Source: Streptomyces collinus | Lineage (GTDB): Bacteria; Actinomycetota; Actinomycetes; Streptomycetales; Streptomycetaceae | Direction of reading: 5' to 3' | Assembly (NCBI RefSeq): GCF_031348265.1 | Contig: NZ_CP133771.1 | Location: forward strand, 4,836,001-4,900,000 | Length of the DNA stretch: 64,000 bases | In this document: piece after piece, positions 61,582 to 64,000 of the stretch | Layout of the letters: each line of letters begins with the position of its first letter | How positions within the stretch are numbered: position 1 is the first letter of the stretch | Notes under the pieces: generated by a model | What the model was told of the DNA's origin: nothing | Seen by the model: only the letters and a program-made list of their open reading frames with translations | Database searches by the model: none | Position numbers and translations under genes: made by a program

Positions 61582-62571
61582 ATGCTCGTACTGCGCAAGG
61601 CAGACGTAGAGAAAATACTCGGTGGGAGGGAGAAGGAGCACATCGAGCTGGTCCGGCAGACCTACTCCCTGCACGAAAAGGGGGAGACGGCCGTACCCCA
61701 CTCCATATTCCTGCGCTTCCCCGACCAGCCCGCGAACCGCATCATCGGACTCCCGTCCTACCGGGGCGGCGAGAACCCGGCAGCGGGGCTGAAGTGGATT
61801 TCCTCGTTCCCCGAGAACATCCAGTCCGGAATCGCCCGTGCCAGTGCGGTGATGGTGCTCAACTCGCTGCGCACCGGACACCCCGAGGCGTTGCTGGAGG
61901 CCTCGCTGATCTCGGCCGCGCGGACCGCCGCGAGTGCCGCTCTCGCCGCCGACATCCTCACCGAGGGCCGGCGCCCGCAGGGCGTCTCCCTCATCGGCTG
62001 CGGCGTCATCAACCTGGAGATCCTGCGCTACCTCCAGGCCGCGATCGGAACGCTCGGCGAGATCACGCTCTACGACACCTCGCGGGTGCGCGCCGAGGAG
62101 TTCGCCCGCCGCTGCCGCGAGCTCCTGCCGGACGCCGTGGTCACCCTCGCCGACAGCATCGAGGACGCCCTGGAGGCGCAGCGCCTCGTCTCGTTCGCCA
62201 CCAACGCGGGCGAGCCGCACGTGGACCTCACGCCCGCCGAACCCGGCACCGTGGTCCTGCACGTCTCGCTGCGCGACATCGACCCGCTCTCCGTCAACGG
62301 CGCGCACAACATCGTCGACGACGCGGACCACGTGTGCCGCGAGCGGACCTCGTTGCACCTGACCGAGCAGATCACCGGCGGCCGCGCCTTCATCGACGCC
62401 TCCATCGGCCAGCTCATCAACGGGACCGTCGCGTTCACGCCGGACCCGGACAAGGTCACCGTCTACTCGCCGTTCGGCCTCGGCGTCCTCGACCTGGCCC
62501 TCGCCGTCGACGTGCACACCACCGCCCGGGAGCTCGGCATCGGCGTGGAGGTCACGGACTTCCTGTCCTGA
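61582..62571 (+). CDS. SbnB-like 2,3-diaminopropionate dehydrogenase
   Basis: A 329-residue ornithine cyclodeaminase-family enzyme. SbnB oxidatively hydrolyses the SbnA product, with NAD+, to L-2,3-diaminopropionate and 2-oxoglutarate. The nucleotide-binding loop is VSLIGCGVINLEIL, and substrate residues lie in GLKWISSFPEN and VLNSLRTGHPEALLEASLIS. It follows the SbnA-like gene with 8 bases spacing. GTG 61561 is an alternative start; ATG 61582 begins MLVLRKADVEKIL, with GGAAGGAC upstream. A true ornithine cyclodeaminase is unlikely in this pairing. Confidence 0.9.
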   Translation: MLVLRKADVEKILGGREKEHIELVRQTYSLHEKGETAVPHSIFLRFPDQPANRIIGLPSYRGGENPAAGLKWISSFPENIQSGIARASAVMVLNSLRTGHPEALLEASLISAARTAASAALAADILTEGRRPQGVSLIGCGVINLEILRYLQAAIGTLGEITLYDTSRVRAEEFARRCRELLPDAVVTLADSIEDALEAQRLVSFATNAGEPHVDLTPAEPGTVVLHVSLRDIDPLSVNGAHNIVDDADHVCRERTSLHLTEQITGGRAFIDASIGQLINGTVAFTPDPDKVTVYSPFGLGVLDLALAVDVHTTARELGIGVEVTDFLS

Positions 62572-62634
62572 CCCGGCCCGTGCCCGTACGCCGCCCTTTC
62601 CCAGCCCCTTCCGTACATCCACACGAGGAGAACC

Positions 62635-62853
62635 ATGTCCCAGCAGTCCGCCGCCCCCGAGTACCGCGTCGTCCTGAACGACGAGGAGCAGTACTCGATC
62701 TGGCCCGCCGGCCGTGAACTGCCCGCCGGGTGGAACGCCGAGGGCACCCAGGGCAGCCGCGAGGAGTGCCTCGCCCGCATCGACGAGGTGTGGACCGACA
62801 TGCGCCCGCTGAGCCTGCGCCGCCGCATGGAGACCCAGGCCACCGCTGCCTGA
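62635..62853 (+). CDS. MbtH-like NRPS accessory protein
   Basis: A 72-residue MbtH protein that binds and activates adenylation domains. Conserved spots are NDEEQYSIWP, LPAGWNAEG and the W in IDEVWTDMRPLSLRRRM. It precedes the NRPS gene by 66 bases, as usual. ATG 62635 follows CACGAGGAG. The adenylation domain just downstream probably depends on it. Confidence 0.95.
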   Translation: MSQQSAAPEYRVVLNDEEQYSIWPAGRELPAGWNAEGTQGSREECLARIDEVWTDMRPLSLRRRMETQATAA

Positions 62854-62919
62854 AGTCCACCCGCCTGAACGTCACTTCGGAGAACCGTCCAGTACGCCAG
62901 GTCATTGAAGGAGCACCTG

Positions 62920-64000
62920 TTGAACGCCGCACAGTTGCCGGGGAACACCCTGAGCGGAACCGTCCCGCCCACCCTGCCCGCGCTCTTCGCCGCGCAGGCG
63001 GACCGCACGCCCGGCGCGGCTGCCGTGCTGGACGGCCCACGCACGACGACCTACCGGGACCTGGCCCACGCCGCCGCGCGCACCTCGCGTCTCCTGCGCT
63101 CGCAGGGCGTGGGCCCGGGCTCCCTGGTCGGGGTGTGCCTCCCCCGGGGCACCGAACTCATCGCCACGCTCCTCGGGGTGTGGCAGGCGGGCGCGGCCTA
63201 TCTGCCGCTCGACGCCGGCCATCCGCACGGACGCCTCAGATCCCTGGTGTCCCAGGCCGGTGCCGAACTCGTCGTCACCACAGCCGCACTGCGCGGGCCG
63301 CTCGGGGAGGACGGCCCGCGCGTCCTGAGTGTTGAGGAGCTGACCACCGCCGCCGAGGACGGCCCGGCCGGCCCGGCTCCGGTGGACCCGGCCTCGCTCG
63401 CGTACACGATCTTCACCTCCGGCTCCACCGGCGCCCCCAAGGGCGTACAGATCACCCACGAGGGCATCGCGAACCGTGTCGCCTGGGCCGTGCGCGCCCA
63501 GCGGCTCGGCGCCGGCGACCGGATCCTGTTCAAGACGTCCGTCGGCTTCGACGCGGCGGGCTGGGAGATCTTCGCGCCGCTGGTGTGCGGAGCGAGCGTC
63601 GTCGTCGCGCCGGACGGCGCCGAGAAGGACCCCGCCGCGCTGCTGAAGGCCGTCGCCGACGGCGGCGTGACCGTGCTGCAACTGGTGCCGTCCGTGCTGC
63701 GCCTGCTGGTCGAGGAACCGTCGTGGGAGGGCTGCGGCGCGCTGCGGCTGCTCGCCTCGGCGGGGGAACCGCTGCACGCCGAACTCGTCGAGCGGGTCAG
63801 GGCGCTGGCAGGCCCCGGCATCGAGGTCTGGAACACGTACGGGCCCACGGAGTGCTCGATCGACATCACCGCCCACAAGGCCGACCCGGCACAGAAGACC
63901 GGGCCCGTCCCGATCGGCCGGCCGCTCACCGGGATGCGGGTCCTCGTTCTCGGGGCGGACGGACGCCTCGCGCCCAAGGGCGTCACGGGAGAGCTGTACG
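62920..64000 (+). CDS. NRPS, 5' part beginning with an adenylation domain
   Basis: Open to the window edge (360 codons). Start TTG 62920, 6 bases after GAAGGAG, gives MNAAQLPGNTLSGTVPP, and no C domain precedes the adenylation domain. Core motifs: AYLPLDAGHPHGRL, FTSGSTGAPKGVQITH (A3), NTYGPTECSID (A5). The eight variable specificity positions before the final Lys read D, A, W, Q, A, A, T, I with D at 331, resembling at six positions the Gln-type code I recall (DAWQFGLID); I do not assign a substrate. It would be the initiating module, acylated by the free-standing C domain. Later domains lie beyond the window. Confidence 0.9.
   Translation, partial: MNAAQLPGNTLSGTVPPTLPALFAAQADRTPGAAAVLDGPRTTTYRDLAHAAARTSRLLRSQGVGPGSLVGVCLPRGTELIATLLGVWQAGAAYLPLDAGHPHGRLRSLVSQAGAELVVTTAALRGPLGEDGPRVLSVEELTTAAEDGPAGPAPVDPASLAYTIFTSGSTGAPKGVQITHEGIANRVAWAVRAQRLGAGDRILFKTSVGFDAAGWEIFAPLVCGASVVVAPDGAEKDPAALLKAVADGGVTVLQLVPSVLRLLVEEPSWEGCGALRLLASAGEPLHAELVERVRALAGPGIEVWNTYGPTECSIDITAHKADPAQKTGPVPIGRPLTGMRVLVLGADGRLAPKGVTGELY

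Overview
The window is chromosomal DNA of a Streptomyces-type actinomycete. It has very high G+C, GTG and TTG starts beside ATG, and the developmental genes wblA and bldG. Gene order matches the actinobacterial core block that, from memory, runs Rv3683 to Rv3644c in Mycobacterium tuberculosis: metallophosphoesterase, PBP, WhiB-like protein, ArsA pair, RidA, MBL protein, Crp, Nth, CoA-NUDIX, MarP protease, EphE-like hydrolase, Acs, HAD, Tad pilus operon, helicase, TopA, Tmk and DNA polymerase III delta'.

Left edge (1-740): the C-terminal part of a tyrosine recombinase abuts tRNA-Pro(CGG). This looks like the end of an integrated element lying to the left of the window. 784-16753: envelope and housekeeping genes (Pr6Pr membrane protein, metallophosphoesterase, YqeY, bifunctional PBP), WblA, two ArsA-type ATPases, DUF4177, RidA, NUDIX, MBL hydrolase, nucleotidyltransferase, Crp, endonuclease III with a basic tail, CoA pyrophosphatase and a CvpA/MarP-type protease. 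16754-28561: epoxide-hydrolase-like protein coupled to a holin-X protein, NhaA, acetyl-CoA synthetase, a SulP-carbonic anhydrase fusion, a NodB-like lipoprotein, a degenerate Fic-like protein and a HAD phosphatase. 29145-34289: a tightly coupled Tad/Flp operon (TadZ/Ssd, TadA, TadB, TadC, three small pilin-like proteins). 34180-37685: MrfA-like helicase, then BldG and its anti-sigma partner. 37960-52947: proton pyrophosphatase, a lipoprotein, a methyltransferase, TopA, a membrane-anchored thymidylate kinase fusion, delta' and a secreted peptidase.

Right end (53055-64000): tRNA-Thr(CGT) and a strong hairpin mark the switch from core to accessory DNA. Beyond it lies the left part of a lipopeptide-type biosynthetic cluster. 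A minus-strand operon encodes two large acyl-CoA dehydrogenase-like proteins, an ACP, a free-standing condensation domain and a fatty acyl-AMP ligase. Divergent from it, across a palindrome-containing promoter region, are SbnA- and SbnB-like genes for L-2,3-diaminopropionate, an MbtH protein and the start of an NRPS that opens directly with an adenylation domain. The inferred logic is that a fatty acid is activated, loaded on the ACP, desaturated, and joined by the free C domain to a diaminopropionate-containing peptide. The window ends inside the NRPS, so the product is unknown. This cluster is the best candidate for something undescribed.

Recurring regulatory theme: many genes have a TANNNT-like -10 element 6-7 bases before the start codon, which implies leaderless mRNAs. 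Strong hairpins separate most transcription units.
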